The notes beneath the pieces are model-generated. The model saw only the letters and a list, made by a program, of their open reading frames with translations. It searched no databases and was not told where the DNA came from. From Streptomyces sp. MMBL 11-1 (GTDB taxonomy: Bacteria; Actinomycetota; Actinomycetes; Streptomycetales; Streptomycetaceae): DNA of 64,000 nucleotides. The DNA lies in contig NZ_CP117709.1 of the NCBI RefSeq assembly GCF_028622875.1, forward strand, positions 2,046,001 to 2,110,000. Reading direction: 5' to 3'. The position numbers were made by a program, and so were the translations under genes. Numbering within the stretch: the first letter of the stretch is position 1; every line of letters starts with the position of its first letter. Positions 24,130-33,017 of the stretch are shown one piece after another.

Positions 24130-24648
24130 ATGGCCTGGGATGAGTGGGAACAGCTGAAGGCGGACGCCGTTCAACGTCACGCCACTGGAATGCAGTTGAA
24201 CCAACTCGGCCCCGGAGAAGGCGGCTCGACCGCCCTGCCCGGGCAGACCGGCGACCTCAAGGTGGGCAACGGCGATCTGGTGAAGATCGGCAGCCAGGCA
24301 CACGGCCTCTACAACAAGCTCTGGGACAAGGCCCGGGTGGCCGTTCCCAGCAGCGACAAGGCAGCCGGTGACCTGCGCCGCCAGGGCTTCGCGTTGGGCG
24401 GTGGACTCCAGCACGGGAAGGCCAAGGACGACGCCGGCCCCGTCATGGGCGAACTGTGGGAGAGCGGCGTCGAGAAGAACTCGGAGTACACCGAGCAAGC
24501 CGTGGAGGCGGCGGCGAAGGCGCACGGTCGTGACGACCTGATGGACAACAGCATCGACGAGAAGGCACGCAGGTCCACCCAGGACGGGTTCCTGGCCGCA
24601 GGTACGAGCACCAAGCAGCTGAATCCTCACCTGAAGACGGACATCTGA
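24130..24648 (+). CDS. small helical protein, WXG/ESX-associated type
   Basis: A 172-residue soluble protein opening MAWDEWEQLKADAVQRH. Streptomyces carries many proteins with this DEWE-x-LK opening followed by a helical region (VKIGSQAHGLYNKLWDKARVA ... DLRRQGFALGGGLQHG), often beside lipoproteins or WXG100-like genes. No signal peptide. GGGGAAGGA six nt before the ATG decides the start. Function unknown. The gene ends 4 nt before the following lipoprotein frame, so they are probably one operon. Confidence 0.65.
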   Translation: MAWDEWEQLKADAVQRHATGMQLNQLGPGEGGSTALPGQTGDLKVGNGDLVKIGSQAHGLYNKLWDKARVAVPSSDKAAGDLRRQGFALGGGLQHGKAKDDAGPVMGELWESGVEKNSEYTEQAVEAAAKAHGRDDLMDNSIDEKARRSTQDGFLAAGTSTKQLNPHLKTDI

Positions 24649-24652
24649 CCGC

Positions 24653-25261
24653 ATGTCCGAGGGCTGCGCCCTCCCGCCTCACATCGAAAGGCTTATCCCG
24701 TTGTCTGCCCATGGATCTCTCCGACGTCGCCGGTTCATCGGCAGGGTCGTCTCCCTATCGGCCGCCGTCGCCCTCACCGTCACCCTGTCGGCGTGCTCCG
24801 GCGACGACCCGCCCAAGAAGGCGTACACCGTGCCCGCGTCGCTGTGCGGGATTCCCGTGGACCCCGCGCTGGTGAAGGCCGCCCTGCCAGGCGGTGACAC
24901 CCTCTCATCAACCACCTCGAAGCCGAACGGCGGAACCGGCCGCTGCAACCTGTCCGTGGACGGCAAGGAGGCTCTGAGCCTCGCCCAAGCCTGGTGGGGG
25001 GACGGAGACAACGCGGCAGGCGTCTCGCAGGGATACGCCGAGACGGACGACGGGACGTTGTCGGAAGACGAGCGCTTCGTCTTCACAGGCAAAGCCGGCG
25101 TTGGCAAGACCATTTCTTCCTGCGAGATGTCGGAGCACCCGGAGCAGGACCTCTACACCGTGGTCCAGACCCGCGACTCCGGCGTCGACGACCCGGACGC
25201 CATCGAGAAACTGCTCATCGCCTACACCAAGGCCGTCGAGGGGTCGGACGCCTGCGGGTGA
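24653..25261 (+). CDS. predicted lipoprotein
   Basis: An exported lipoprotein with a twin-basic N-region (SLRRRRFIGRVV), hydrophobic core and lipobox VTLSAC. The mature part of about 150 residues has one internal disulfide candidate pair (SLCGIPVD and the C-terminal DACG) and the pattern LCGIPVDPALVKAALPGG, reminiscent of DUF3558-like lipoproteins. From ATG 24653 it would have 202 residues. TTG 24701 has a better ribosome binding site (GAAAGG) and gives a more normal signal peptide, so it may be the true start. Confidence 0.72.
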   Translation: MSEGCALPPHIERLIPLSAHGSLRRRRFIGRVVSLSAAVALTVTLSACSGDDPPKKAYTVPASLCGIPVDPALVKAALPGGDTLSSTTSKPNGGTGRCNLSVDGKEALSLAQAWWGDGDNAAGVSQGYAETDDGTLSEDERFVFTGKAGVGKTISSCEMSEHPEQDLYTVVQTRDSGVDDPDAIEKLLIAYTKAVEGSDACG

Positions 25262-25282
25262 CCCCGCCCGACGCGTAAAGGC

Positions 25283-25311
25283 GGCGTCCGGCCCTGGCCC
25301 CGCCGGGCGCC
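25283..25311. terminator. hairpin between convergent lipoprotein and tetR genes
   Basis: Arms GGCGTCCGGC (25283-25292) and GCCGGGCGCC (25302-25311), one wobble pair, 9-nt loop, located in the 52-nt gap between the two stop codons. Confidence 0.65.
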
Positions 25312-25313
25312 CC

Positions 25314-25934
25314 TCACCGCTGTTCGGCCGGCTGCCGCACCAGGGAGTCCCACAGGGCCACGGCGTGGTCCACGGTGGAACGGAGCCGCTCCAGGGGCAC
25401 GCCGTCCCGGGCCTCTATCGACAGCCCGTGCAGGAGGGTCGCGTAGAAGGCGGAGATCGCGCGCACGTCCGTCCCCGGCGCCAGCTCCCCCTCCTCGACG
25501 GCCCGCTCCAGCCGTTTCTCCAGCTCCGCGACCGAGGCCCGCCGCCACCGGGCCAGGTGCTCGGCGACCGCCCTGTTCTGGTGCGAACAGTTCGTGGCCG
25601 ACAGCACGATCATGCAGCCGCTCGGGGTCTTGGGGTCGGTGAAGGCATCGATGTTGCCGCGCAGCATGGCCTCCACCGCGGCCCGTGCCGTCGGCGCCTC
25701 GCGCAGCGCGCGGTTGGTCGCCGAGCCCGCGGTGCGGTCGTAGAGCGCGACGGCCTCGCGGAACAACTGCTCCTTCGAGCCGAATGTGTTGTACAGGCTG
25801 GCGGAGTTGATGCCCATGGCGGCGGTCAGGTCCGTGAGCTTCGTGCCCTCGTACCCGAACTCCCAGAACGTCTCCATCGCGCGCCGCAGCGCCCCGGCGC
25901 GGTCGAACGCGCGCGGGCGGCCTCTTTCGGCCAT
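25314..25934 (-). CDS. TetR-family regulator
   Basis: A 206-residue repressor opening MAERGRPRAFDRAGALRRAMETFWEFGYEGTKLTDL, followed by MGINSASLYNTFGSKEQLF, the standard TetR HTH. It belongs to the subgroup with a TetR_C ligand domain containing SATNCSHQNRAVAEHL, which often controls divergent short-chain dehydrogenases. GAGGAGG upstream of ATG 25934 sets the start. Likely represses itself and the divergent SDR gene from the A/T-rich gap between them. Confidence 0.9.
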   Translation of the reverse strand: MAERGRPRAFDRAGALRRAMETFWEFGYEGTKLTDLTAAMGINSASLYNTFGSKEQLFREAVALYDRTAGSATNRALREAPTARAAVEAMLRGNIDAFTDPKTPSGCMIVLSATNCSHQNRAVAEHLARWRRASVAELEKRLERAVEEGELAPGTDVRAISAFYATLLHGLSIEARDGVPLERLRSTVDHAVALWDSLVRQPAEQR

Positions 25935-26052
25935 GTCTGCCTCCTCGGACAAGGGTTGACCCCCGACCATCCTGCCTGTTTAGTATTTTTGGATCGTCCG
26001 ACCTAAATATATGGCTCAGTTATCCACCTCAGCGAAGCGTGAACGGAGCGAG
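25935..26052. promoter_or_regulatory. divergent promoter/operator region, tetR-SDR
   Basis: The stretch 25976-26012 (GTTTAGTATTTTTGGATC, then GACCTAAATATATGG) is an A/T-rich island in otherwise GC-rich DNA and has loose dyad symmetry (GGATCG against CGACC). It probably holds overlapping promoters and the TetR operator. Confidence 0.5.
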
Positions 26053-26793
26053 ATGCCTCAGCTCGTGGACAAAGTGGCTCTGGTGACCGGAGGAAGCCGC
26101 GGTATCGGTGCCGCGACCGCCCTCCGGCTGGCGGAGGAGGGCGCGGACGTCGCCCTGACGTATGTGCGCGCGGCCGACAAGGCGCAGGAGGTCGTCAAGG
26201 CGATCGAGGCGATCGGACGCAAGGGCCTTGCCATCCAGGCCGACAGCGCGGACCCGGCGGCCGTCGTCCGGTCCGTCGAGCGGACCGCGGCGGAGCTGGG
26301 CCGGCTCGACATCCTGGTGAACAACGCCGGGGTCTTCCCCTACGGGCCGATCGAGGGCGTGACGCTGGAGGAGATCGACCGCACGCTGGCCGTCCACGTG
26401 CGTGCCGTCTTCGTGGCCACCCAGGCGGCCCTTCCCCACCTGGGACACGGCGGTCGCGTCATCAGCATCGGCAGCTGCTGGGCCAACCGCGTGCCGGTGC
26501 CGGACGTGACGCTCTACGCCATGAGCAAGTCGGCGCTGATCGGCTTCACCAAGGGGCTGGCCCACGACGTGGCGTCCAAGGGGATCACCGCGAACATCGT
26601 GGACCCCGGGCCCACCGTCACCGACATGAACCCGGACGGCACGGACGAGGCCGAGGAGGAGCGGCTGAGGACCGCGGCGAAGGTTCTGGGGGCGGGGGCC
26701 GACACCGCGAAGGCCGTGGCCTTCCTCGCCGGTCCCGACGCCCAGTGGATCACCGGCACCTCTCTCGCGGTCGACGGCGGCTACACCGCCTGA
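26053..26793 (+). CDS. short-chain dehydrogenase/reductase
   Basis: A 246-residue classical SDR. The cofactor motif is VTGGSRGIGAATALRLAEEG, with LVNNAGVFPYG after strand 4. The catalytic Ser (ISIGSCW) and Tyr-x-x-x-Lys (YAMSKSALIG) are present, and the C-terminus WITGTSLAVDGGYTA is typical of 3-ketoacyl-reductase-like SDRs. The basic and acidic residues favour NADP(H). GGAG precedes ATG 26053. A 14-codon in-frame extension to 26011 is possible but not conserved. Regulated probably by the divergent TetR protein. Confidence 0.88.
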   Translation: MPQLVDKVALVTGGSRGIGAATALRLAEEGADVALTYVRAADKAQEVVKAIEAIGRKGLAIQADSADPAAVVRSVERTAAELGRLDILVNNAGVFPYGPIEGVTLEEIDRTLAVHVRAVFVATQAALPHLGHGGRVISIGSCWANRVPVPDVTLYAMSKSALIGFTKGLAHDVASKGITANIVDPGPTVTDMNPDGTDEAEEERLRTAAKVLGAGADTAKAVAFLAGPDAQWITGTSLAVDGGYTA

Positions 26794-26941
26794 CGGTGAC
26801 GGGGCGCCGGACGGCGACGAAGGCGAAAACGACGGCGACGGCGACAGCGACAGCGACAGCGACGGTGCCGTCGTCCTGACCCGTGGGGCCGATCGCCTAC
26901 CGGTCGGCATCTCCGGTCGACGTCACCGATCGGCACCCCGT

Positions 26942-26981
26942 ACGGGGCCGCGCACGGGGCCGCGCACGGGGCCGCGCACGG
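26942..26981. repeat. 12-bp tandem repeat (ACGGGGCCGCGC), 3.3 copies
   Basis: Three perfect copies at 26942-26977 plus ACGG, 44 nt before the K+ channel start. A GACGGC/GACAGC hexamer run lies 80-110 nt further upstream (about 26833-26866). Neither codes for anything I can support. Confidence 0.8.
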
Positions 26982-27024
26982 ATGCCCCTGGGGGCGTCGT
27001 TCGTGCGGTTCCTACGATGCCCGT

Positions 27025-27828
27025 ATGAAGCATCGAATCGCCCTCGACCAGTGGGAACAGCGCACACGGACCCCCTTGCTCGCGCTGGCCGCGGTGTTCG
27101 CCGCCGCCTACGCCGTCCCCGTCCTCGCTCCTGACGCCCCGGGCTGGACGCACACGGCGTGCCGGGCGGCCGAGTGGGCGGTATGGGCGGCGTTCGCCGG
27201 CGACTACGTGACGCGGCTGCTGCTCGCTCCCCGAAGGTGGGCTTTCGTCCGCGGCCACCCGCTGGACCTGCTGGCGGTGGCCCTGCCCCTGGTCCAGCCG
27301 CTGCGGCTGCTGCGGCTGGTGTCCACGCTGCTGCTGGTGGGCCGGCGGGCCAGACACGCCCCCCAGATCACGATGACCGTCTACGTCGCCGGGGCCGTCG
27401 TCGGCCTCATGATGTTCGGTTCGCTGGCGGTGCTCCAGGTCGAGCGGGAAGCGCCGAACGGCAACATCCACACGATCGGGGACGCGGTGTGGTGGTCCTT
27501 CACCACCATGACGACCGTGGGATACGGAGACCTGGCGCCCACCACCGGACTCGGCCGTCTGCTCGCCGTGGGGCTGATGCTCTCCGGCATCGCGCTGCTC
27601 GGTGTCGTCACGGCGAACATCGCGGCCTGGTTCATCTCGCGATTCGACCGGGACGACGCCGAGGGACGCAGACAGACGGCCCTCCTGGAGGCCCTGACGG
27701 CGGAGGTCACCGCTCTGCGGGCCGAGGTGGCGGGCCTGGCGGGCGCCGCCGGGCCCGGAGCACCGAAGGTGCCCGGCCCGTCCTCTGCCGGACCGTGTGC
27801 GCACGGACCGGAACGTGGTCCCGGGTGA
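27025..27828 (+). CDS. voltage-gated-type potassium channel subunit
   Basis: A 267-residue membrane protein. The selectivity filter TTVGYGDL lies at about residue 165, flanked by the pore helix (VWWSFTTMTT) and the inner helix (LLAVGLMLSGIALLGVVTANIAAWFI). Three or four hydrophobic segments precede it, including an arginine-bearing one (PLRLLRLVSTLLLVGRRAR) that looks like a voltage sensor. The C-terminal coiled helix (LLEALTAEVTALRAEVAGL) may tetramerise. Assembles as a homotetramer in the cytoplasmic membrane. Confidence 0.9.
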   Translation: MKHRIALDQWEQRTRTPLLALAAVFAAAYAVPVLAPDAPGWTHTACRAAEWAVWAAFAGDYVTRLLLAPRRWAFVRGHPLDLLAVALPLVQPLRLLRLVSTLLLVGRRARHAPQITMTVYVAGAVVGLMMFGSLAVLQVEREAPNGNIHTIGDAVWWSFTTMTTVGYGDLAPTTGLGRLLAVGLMLSGIALLGVVTANIAAWFISRFDRDDAEGRRQTALLEALTAEVTALRAEVAGLAGAAGPGAPKVPGPSSAGPCAHGPERGPG

Positions 27829-27856
27829 GCGGGGCGACGCTGCCGCCAGGGCTCGG

Positions 27857-27994
27857 TCACTCGGCCGGACGGGTACCGGGCGGCAGCGGATCCGGGGTGT
27901 CCGGGTGCTTCCTCAGCCGGAGGATGGCGGCGATCAGCCCACCCCAGACGATGAGAATGGCGATGATCATCATGATGATGGCGCTGGTGGACAT
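27857..27994 (-). CDS. metS: MetS-like small subunit of a sodium-dependent methionine/alanine importer
   Basis: A 45-residue protein consisting of one membrane helix (TSAIIMMIIAILIVWGGLIAAIL) and a short proline-rich tail. Its ATG overlaps the stop codon of the transporter upstream (TGATG). This is the layout of metPS in Corynebacterium, where the small subunit is needed for Na+-dependent methionine uptake. Identified by size, helix and position. Confidence 0.82.
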   Translation of the reverse strand: MSTSAIIMMIIAILIVWGGLIAAILRLRKHPDTPDPLPPGTRPAE

Positions 27995-29526
27995 CAGTGC
28001 TCCTTCCGGTCGGCCGGCGACTCCATGTCCAGGTCGATGTCCTCCCCGCCGGCCGGCCATGGCATCAGCGAGAGGATCACCCCGACCAGCAGTGCTCCGA
28101 TGGCGACACTCCAGCCCGCGGAGAGCAGGAACCCGGTCGAGTAGCCCTCGTAGTTCTCCTCGAACTCGGTACGCAGGCTGTCGACCATCATCCAGCCCAG
28201 CACCAGCGGTGTGATGAAGCCGAGACAGATGCGCCACCAGTGGCCGAGCCGGACGGCGGAGGTCGCGTCGGCGTTCTCCTGGAGGCCGGGCAGCTGCCGC
28301 AGCACCCAGACGACGACGATCAGCCCGACCAGGGCGGCCAGGGCGATGCCGTACTGGTTGATGAAGTGGTCGGACGCGTCGAGCAGATAGATGCCCGACT
28401 TGTTCGGGAAGAGCAGGACCGACACCAGCGCGATCAGGCCGCCGATGCCCAGGACCGCCGGCATGCGGCGCATACCGGTCCGGTCCTGCACGGCGGAGAC
28501 GACCACCTGCACGATGGAGATCAGCGACGAGAGCCCCGCGATCACCAGGGAGCTGAAGAACAGCACGCCGAAGAGGCCCCCGAGCGGCATCTCCGAGATC
28601 ACCGCGGGGAACGCGACGAACGCCAGGCCGATGCCCGCGCCGGCGACTTCGTCGACGCCGACCCCCGAAGCGGTCGCCAGATAGCCCAGGGTCGCGAAGA
28701 CCCCGATGCCCGCGAGGATCTCGAACGAGCTGTTGGCGAAGCCCGCCACCATCGCGGAGCCCGTCAGGTCGGCCCGGCGGCCCAGGTAGGACGCGTACGT
28801 GACCATGATGCCGAAGCCGATGGACAGCGAGAAGAAGATCTGCCCGTAGGCGGCGACCCAGACGCTGCCGTTGCCGAGCTCCGACCAGTTCGGCGTGAAG
28901 AGGGCGTCGAGCCCGAGGGCAGCCCCGTCCAGCGTGAGCGCGCGGACCACCAGCGCGGCGAACAGGACGAAGAGGAGCGGAATGAAGATCTTGTTGGCTC
29001 GCTCGATGCCTCGCCGGATACCGAACGCCAGGATGACCAGCACGACCACCCACACGGCGATGAGCGGCCAGAAGACCCCGGGGACGAAGCCGTCGAGGAA
29101 GCTCGGTGTCTCCGGTGCCCGCAGGAAGTCGCCGAAGAGGAAGGCCTCCGGGTCGTCACCCCACTGCTGGCCGAAGGAGAAGCCCACATAGCGGACGGCC
29201 CAGGCGATGATGACGGCGTAATAGGTCGCGATCACGAAGGAGATCACGACCTGCCACCACCCGATGGCCTCGGCCGGCCGGGCCATCCTGCGCAGGGCGG
29301 CCGGCGGCGACAGACGGTACTTCCGCCCGATGGTGTACTCCATGATCAGCAGCGGGATGCCCGCCGTGAGGAGCGCGATGAGGTAGGGCAGCAGGAAGGC
29401 CCCGCCGCCGTTCTCGTAGGCGATGGCGGGAAAGCGCCAGATGTTTCCGAGTCCGACGGCCGAACCGATGGCGGCCAGCAGGAAGCCGGTGCGGGTGGAC
29501 CATTGCTCACGTGGCTGCGCTGTCAT
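27994..29526 (-). CDS. metP: neurotransmitter:sodium symporter family amino acid transporter (MetP-like)
   Basis: A 510-residue NSS protein with 11-12 membrane segments. The family signature is in the first helix: REQWSTRTGFLLAAIGSAVGLGNIWRFPAIAYENGGGAF, given here as REQWSTRTGFLL then GSAVGLGNIWRFP. Imports an amino acid with sodium. The MetS-like partner downstream argues for methionine or alanine. Starts at ATG 29526, divergent from the iron reductase gene. Confidence 0.88.
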   Translation of the reverse strand: MTAQPREQWSTRTGFLLAAIGSAVGLGNIWRFPAIAYENGGGAFLLPYLIALLTAGIPLLIMEYTIGRKYRLSPPAALRRMARPAEAIGWWQVVISFVIATYYAVIIAWAVRYVGFSFGQQWGDDPEAFLFGDFLRAPETPSFLDGFVPGVFWPLIAVWVVVLVILAFGIRRGIERANKIFIPLLFVLFAALVVRALTLDGAALGLDALFTPNWSELGNGSVWVAAYGQIFFSLSIGFGIMVTYASYLGRRADLTGSAMVAGFANSSFEILAGIGVFATLGYLATASGVGVDEVAGAGIGLAFVAFPAVISEMPLGGLFGVLFFSSLVIAGLSSLISIVQVVVSAVQDRTGMRRMPAVLGIGGLIALVSVLLFPNKSGIYLLDASDHFINQYGIALAALVGLIVVVWVLRQLPGLQENADATSAVRLGHWWRICLGFITPLVLGWMMVDSLRTEFEENYEGYSTGFLLSAGWSVAIGALLVGVILSLMPWPAGGEDIDLDMESPADRKEH

Positions 29527-29931
29527 ATGCGGTCCTCGGGTCTCCTCATGCCGCTACGGATCTGGCTGATGGCACGTTAGCGCGGAGAGGGACCCGGCGG
29601 CACGGTGACCGGGCCCGGGAGACGGAGGCCGCAGGACCGGGGCCCGTCGTCGCCCGGTCGCCTTCACCCGAAGGGCGGTCGCGACCGGTCGTCGGCGCGG
29701 CCGGGCACGGAGGCCGGCCGGGGTCCGGTGCGGGTCGCTTCGCGGGCCCGGCCGCGGCGGATCACCCAGGCCGCCGCGAGCAGCAGGGCCAGGACTCCGG
29801 CCAGGGCGGCGGGGCCACCGCCCCACGCCCATGCTCACGCACACGTGCGGTGAGGCCCCCGGGGCCCGCGCACCGTGATGTGACACCTGATATGAATGAG
29901 GGCAGCCTTACCTAACGAACCAGGGATGCGC
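29527..29931. other. 405-bp divergent gap between metP and the ferric reductase gene
   Basis: No gene is supported. The right end carries an iron box at 29904-29915. A sequence at 29885-29895 (TGATATGAATG) is A/T-rich and suits a promoter -10 region for the reductase. The remainder is GC-rich without clear structure. Confidence 0.45.
29904..29915. promoter_or_regulatory. iron box (DmdR/IdeR-type operator) before the ferric reductase gene
   Basis: AGCCTTACCTAA, on the other strand TTAGGTAAGGCT, matches the consensus TTAGGTTAGSCTAA half. It lies 17 nt before the chosen start. Repression by Fe(II)-DmdR would switch the gene on in iron starvation. Confidence 0.75.
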
Positions 29932-30732
29932 ATGCCACTCGCGGTCAACTCCCCCGTGCGGAGCACGGCGCTGCTTGCCGACGTCTACCGTCGACTGCAC
30001 GCCGTCTCCCCGCTGTTGAGCATTGAGGCGGGTCCTCCCGAACCGGGCGGCAATTGGGTCACCGGGCGGCAACTCACCGAGGACCAGGGCACGCTGGAGC
30101 TTCTCATCGCGGCCGAGGAGTCGCGCATACGGGACCTCTACGGTGTGCGGGCGCGGCGTGACGTCGCTGCCACGTGGGTGCTCCACCGCTACGCTTTCAC
30201 CGTCGCTCTCGCGATGAGCGGTCCTTGGTATCTGGACCGGCGAGTGCCGCGGCTCTCGCCGGACGGTGTCGCTTACGCATGGCGGACGCGCAGGGTCGCG
30301 GTGGCCGAGGCGGAGAGCGTGAGCTGTCTGATGTCGGATCCCGCCGCGGGGTCGCCAGGGGTGCGGGCCGTGGCCGACGAGGAGTCGCTGCGGGCGGAGT
30401 TGCGTGACGCGGTGGCCGCTCATCTGGCCCCCGTGCTGGAGGCGTTCCGGCCGGCGATGCGCCGCGGGGCGCGAGCGCTGTGGGGGATGGCGACCGACGA
30501 ACTCGCCGAGGGGATCTGGCACTTGGGGCGCGCCCTGGGTGATCAGCGCGAGGCCACCCGAGCCGCCGAGGCCCTCCTGCCCGGCGGTACGGCTCCGTAC
30601 GCCGGCCGCGCGGGGTTCCGCGACGCTCCGCGCCCGGCCGGTGGGACGACCCGCACGCGGAACGGCTGTTGCCTCTTCTACACGATCCGCCCCGACGAGA
30701 TCTGCGACACCTGCCCGCGGCTCTCCCGCTGA
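29932..30732 (+). CDS. FhuF-like siderophore-iron reductase with C-terminal [2Fe-2S] site
   Basis: A 266-residue cytoplasmic protein. The C-terminus GCCLFYTIRPDEICDTCPRL has the FhuF cluster pattern CC-x10-C-x2-C. The middle contains the helical FhuF-type domain (HRYAFTVALAMSGPWYLDRRVP). It would reduce imported ferric siderophore to release Fe(II). ATG 29932 is chosen because AGGG lies six nt upstream and the iron box overlaps any earlier start. Stands at the head of the iron island. Confidence 0.85.
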   Translation: MPLAVNSPVRSTALLADVYRRLHAVSPLLSIEAGPPEPGGNWVTGRQLTEDQGTLELLIAAEESRIRDLYGVRARRDVAATWVLHRYAFTVALAMSGPWYLDRRVPRLSPDGVAYAWRTRRVAVAEAESVSCLMSDPAAGSPGVRAVADEESLRAELRDAVAAHLAPVLEAFRPAMRRGARALWGMATDELAEGIWHLGRALGDQREATRAAEALLPGGTAPYAGRAGFRDAPRPAGGTTRTRNGCCLFYTIRPDEICDTCPRLSR

Positions 30733-30796
30733 CGGCACCGCCGTTCACGGGCCGCGACCGGCCGAACGGGCAGGTGGGGGCCGGGCGTCGCGCCTC

Positions 30797-30866
30797 GTCC
30801 GGCCCCACTGTCCGTCCGGCCCCCCGTCCGTCCGGCCCCCTGTCCGTCTGTCCGTCATCCGTCCGA
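30797..30866. repeat. GTCCGTCCGGCCCCC-type direct repeats
   Basis: Three imperfect copies of GTCCGKCCGGCCCC, followed by a run of GTCCGTC/TGTCCGTC units, fill most of the 137-nt gap between the convergent reductase and binding-protein genes. They replace an obvious terminator hairpin. Confidence 0.6.
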
Positions 30867-30869
30867 CGG

Positions 30870-31883
30870 CTACGCCTTCGCGGCGTCCACCGTGTACGTC
30901 TTGGCGATGTCGTCCAGGACGGCGTTGGCGCCGTACAGGCCGACCGCGCTCATCCAGATCTTGTCGTCGACCTCGTGGATGCTGCCCTTGAGCTGCTTCC
31001 AGAGCGGGTTGGCCTGGAACTTCTCCTTGGTCTTCTTGCTCAGACCGGCCTCGTCGGCGTACAGGGAGATGAAGATGTCGTCGGCGTCCATCTTCGCGAC
31101 CTCCTCGTCGGAGATCTCGGTGTTAAAACCGGTGCCGGTCGCGGCCGCCGGCTTGTCGAAGCCCAGGTCGTTGACGATCACGCCGACATAGGTGTCTTCC
31201 TTGTAGATGCGGGTCGGACCGTCGACGAACCGGACCACCGACACCTCGGGGTTGGCGCCCTCGGACTTCCGGACCGAGTCGCCGATCGTCTTGGCACGCT
31301 TCTCGAACGAGTCGACCTTCTGCCCGGCGAGGTCCTCCTTGCCGAGGGCCTTGCCGACGAGCTGGAGGTTGCCCTTCCACGTACCGCCCGTGGTCTCCGA
31401 GAAGACCGTCGGGGCGATGCCGCTGAGCTGCTTGTACAGCTTCTCGTGGCGGACCTTCGCCGACAGGATGAGGTCGGGCTTCAGCGCGATGATCTTCTCG
31501 AGGCTGGGCTCTTCGAGGGTGCCCACCGGAGTGGCCTTCGGCGCGAACTTCTTCGAGTCGGCGCCGAAGTAGGCGGGCAGCTTGTCGTCACCGCCCGCCA
31601 GGCTGGTGAACCCCACGACCTCGGACTCCAGCGCGAGCGAGGCGTCCACGAAAGTCATGTCGAGAGCGACGATCCGCTTGGGCTGCGCTTTCAGCTGCGT
31701 CTTGCCCATGGCGTGTGTGATCGTACGGGGGAACGCGGCGTCCGAGGCCGCCGAAGCCTTGGTGTCCTTGCTGTCGGCGTCCTTGTCCGCGTCGCCTCCG
31801 CAGGCCGCGGTGGCGAGCAGGCCGACGGCGATGGCGGTGGCGGTGACCGTACGGCTGAATCGGCCGGCCCAACGGGTTTTCAT
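30870..31883 (-). CDS. ferric-siderophore ABC transporter binding protein (lipoprotein)
   Basis: A 337-residue FecB/FepB-type receptor. Signal peptide with lipobox LLATAAC near residue 28, then an Asp/Lys-rich linker. The mature part has the type III binding-protein architecture: KRIVALDMTFVDASLALESEVVGF, LEKIIALKPDLILSAKVRHEKL, IAPTVF. It captures the ferric siderophore outside the membrane and hands it to the permeases encoded divergently. The iron box in the 81-nt gap should control both directions. Confidence 0.92.
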   Translation of the reverse strand: MKTRWAGRFSRTVTATAIAVGLLATAACGGDADKDADSKDTKASAASDAAFPRTITHAMGKTQLKAQPKRIVALDMTFVDASLALESEVVGFTSLAGGDDKLPAYFGADSKKFAPKATPVGTLEEPSLEKIIALKPDLILSAKVRHEKLYKQLSGIAPTVFSETTGGTWKGNLQLVGKALGKEDLAGQKVDSFEKRAKTIGDSVRKSEGANPEVSVVRFVDGPTRIYKEDTYVGVIVNDLGFDKPAAATGTGFNTEISDEEVAKMDADDIFISLYADEAGLSKKTKEKFQANPLWKQLKGSIHEVDDKIWMSAVGLYGANAVLDDIAKTYTVDAAKA

Positions 31884-31923
31884 GGAGGGATCCCTTCACT
31901 CACTGATCAAAGCGATGCAAGGA

Positions 31924-31936
31924 TAGGCTCACCTAA
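31924..31936. promoter_or_regulatory. iron box in the divergent importer promoter
   Basis: TAGGCTCACCTAA, reverse TTAGGTGAGCCTA, a good DmdR/IdeR operator. It sits 41 nt from the binding-protein start and 29 nt from the permease start, so one site can repress both. Confidence 0.85.
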
Positions 31937-31964
31937 CTAAATGTTTCCGGCCACGGAGGAGATC

Positions 31965-33017
31965 GTGACCCAAGCGCTACCTGCGCCACCCACGGAGGCG
32001 CCACGCGGCGTGACAGCCAGTCATGCCGACAGGCGGATGCTGGGGGTGCTCGTACTGACCGGTCTCCTGGTGGCCTCGGTGGTCTTGAGCATCGTCTTCG
32101 GCACCAAGGCGCTCAGCCTGCAACAGGTCTGGCACGGGCTGTGGAGCGCGACCGGCACCGAGAGCGACGTGATCATCCGCTCACTGCGGCTGCCGCGCAC
32201 CGCCCTCGCCGTCGTCGCCGGATGCGCCCTCGGGGTCGCCGGGGCGCTGATGCAGGGCCACACCCGTAATCCCATCGCCGACCCCGTGCTGCTCGGAGTC
32301 AGCGCCGGGGCCGGTATGTTCGTCGCCGGCGCGATCTTCTTCCTCGGTGTCACCACCCTCTACGGATACGTCTGGTTCGGCTTCGCGGGAGCGCTCCTCT
32401 CCTCCACCGCCGTCTACCTCGTCGGGACGTACGCGCGGGGCGGGGCCACCCCGGTCACTCTCGCGCTGGGCGGTGCCGCGATCCACGCGCTGTTCACCGC
32501 TCTCACCGCGGGCATGCTGATCCTCGACGAGCAGGCACTGGACACGTACCGGTTCTGGACGGTCGGATCGGTCGCCGGCCGGCCCGCCGACATCACGCTC
32601 CAGATGCTGCCGTTCGTCGCCGCCGGTCTGCTCCTGGCCGCGGCCAACGCCCGGGGGCTCAACGCCCTGTCGCTCGGCGAGGACATCGCCCGCGCCCTCG
32701 GGGTGCGGATCGCACTCACCCGGCTGACCGGGATGGCCGCGATCACCCTGCTCACCGGCGTCGCCGTCGCCGCCTGCGGACCGATCGGATTCGTCGGGCT
32801 GATGGCCACGCACATCGGCCGCGCCTACACCGGACCCGACTACCGATGGGTACTCGTGTACGCGGGGATACTCGGGGCCGTCCTGATGGTCGGCGCCGAC
32901 ATCCTGGGCCGTGTCGTCGCCCGGCCCGGGGAGCTTCCGGTGGGCATCATGCTCGCGTTCATCGGCGCACCGGTCTTCATCCACCTCGTACGCCGTCGTA
33001 AGCCGGTGCGGCTGTGA
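31965..33017 (+). CDS. FecCD-family siderophore ABC permease, first subunit
   Basis: A 350-residue inner membrane permease with about ten hydrophobic helices. Typical motifs: LRLPRTALAVVAGCALGVAGALMQGHTRNPIADP (given as RLPRTALAVVAG and MQGHTRNPIADP) and GFVGLMATHIGRAYTG, the ATPase-coupling loop. GGAGGAG upstream decides GTG 31965 over the in-frame ATG at 31941, which abuts the iron box. Its last codons overlap the second permease start (GTGA). Confidence 0.93.
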   Translation: MTQALPAPPTEAPRGVTASHADRRMLGVLVLTGLLVASVVLSIVFGTKALSLQQVWHGLWSATGTESDVIIRSLRLPRTALAVVAGCALGVAGALMQGHTRNPIADPVLLGVSAGAGMFVAGAIFFLGVTTLYGYVWFGFAGALLSSTAVYLVGTYARGGATPVTLALGGAAIHALFTALTAGMLILDEQALDTYRFWTVGSVAGRPADITLQMLPFVAAGLLLAAANARGLNALSLGEDIARALGVRIALTRLTGMAAITLLTGVAVAACGPIGFVGLMATHIGRAYTGPDYRWVLVYAGILGAVLMVGADILGRVVARPGELPVGIMLAFIGAPVFIHLVRRRKPVRL

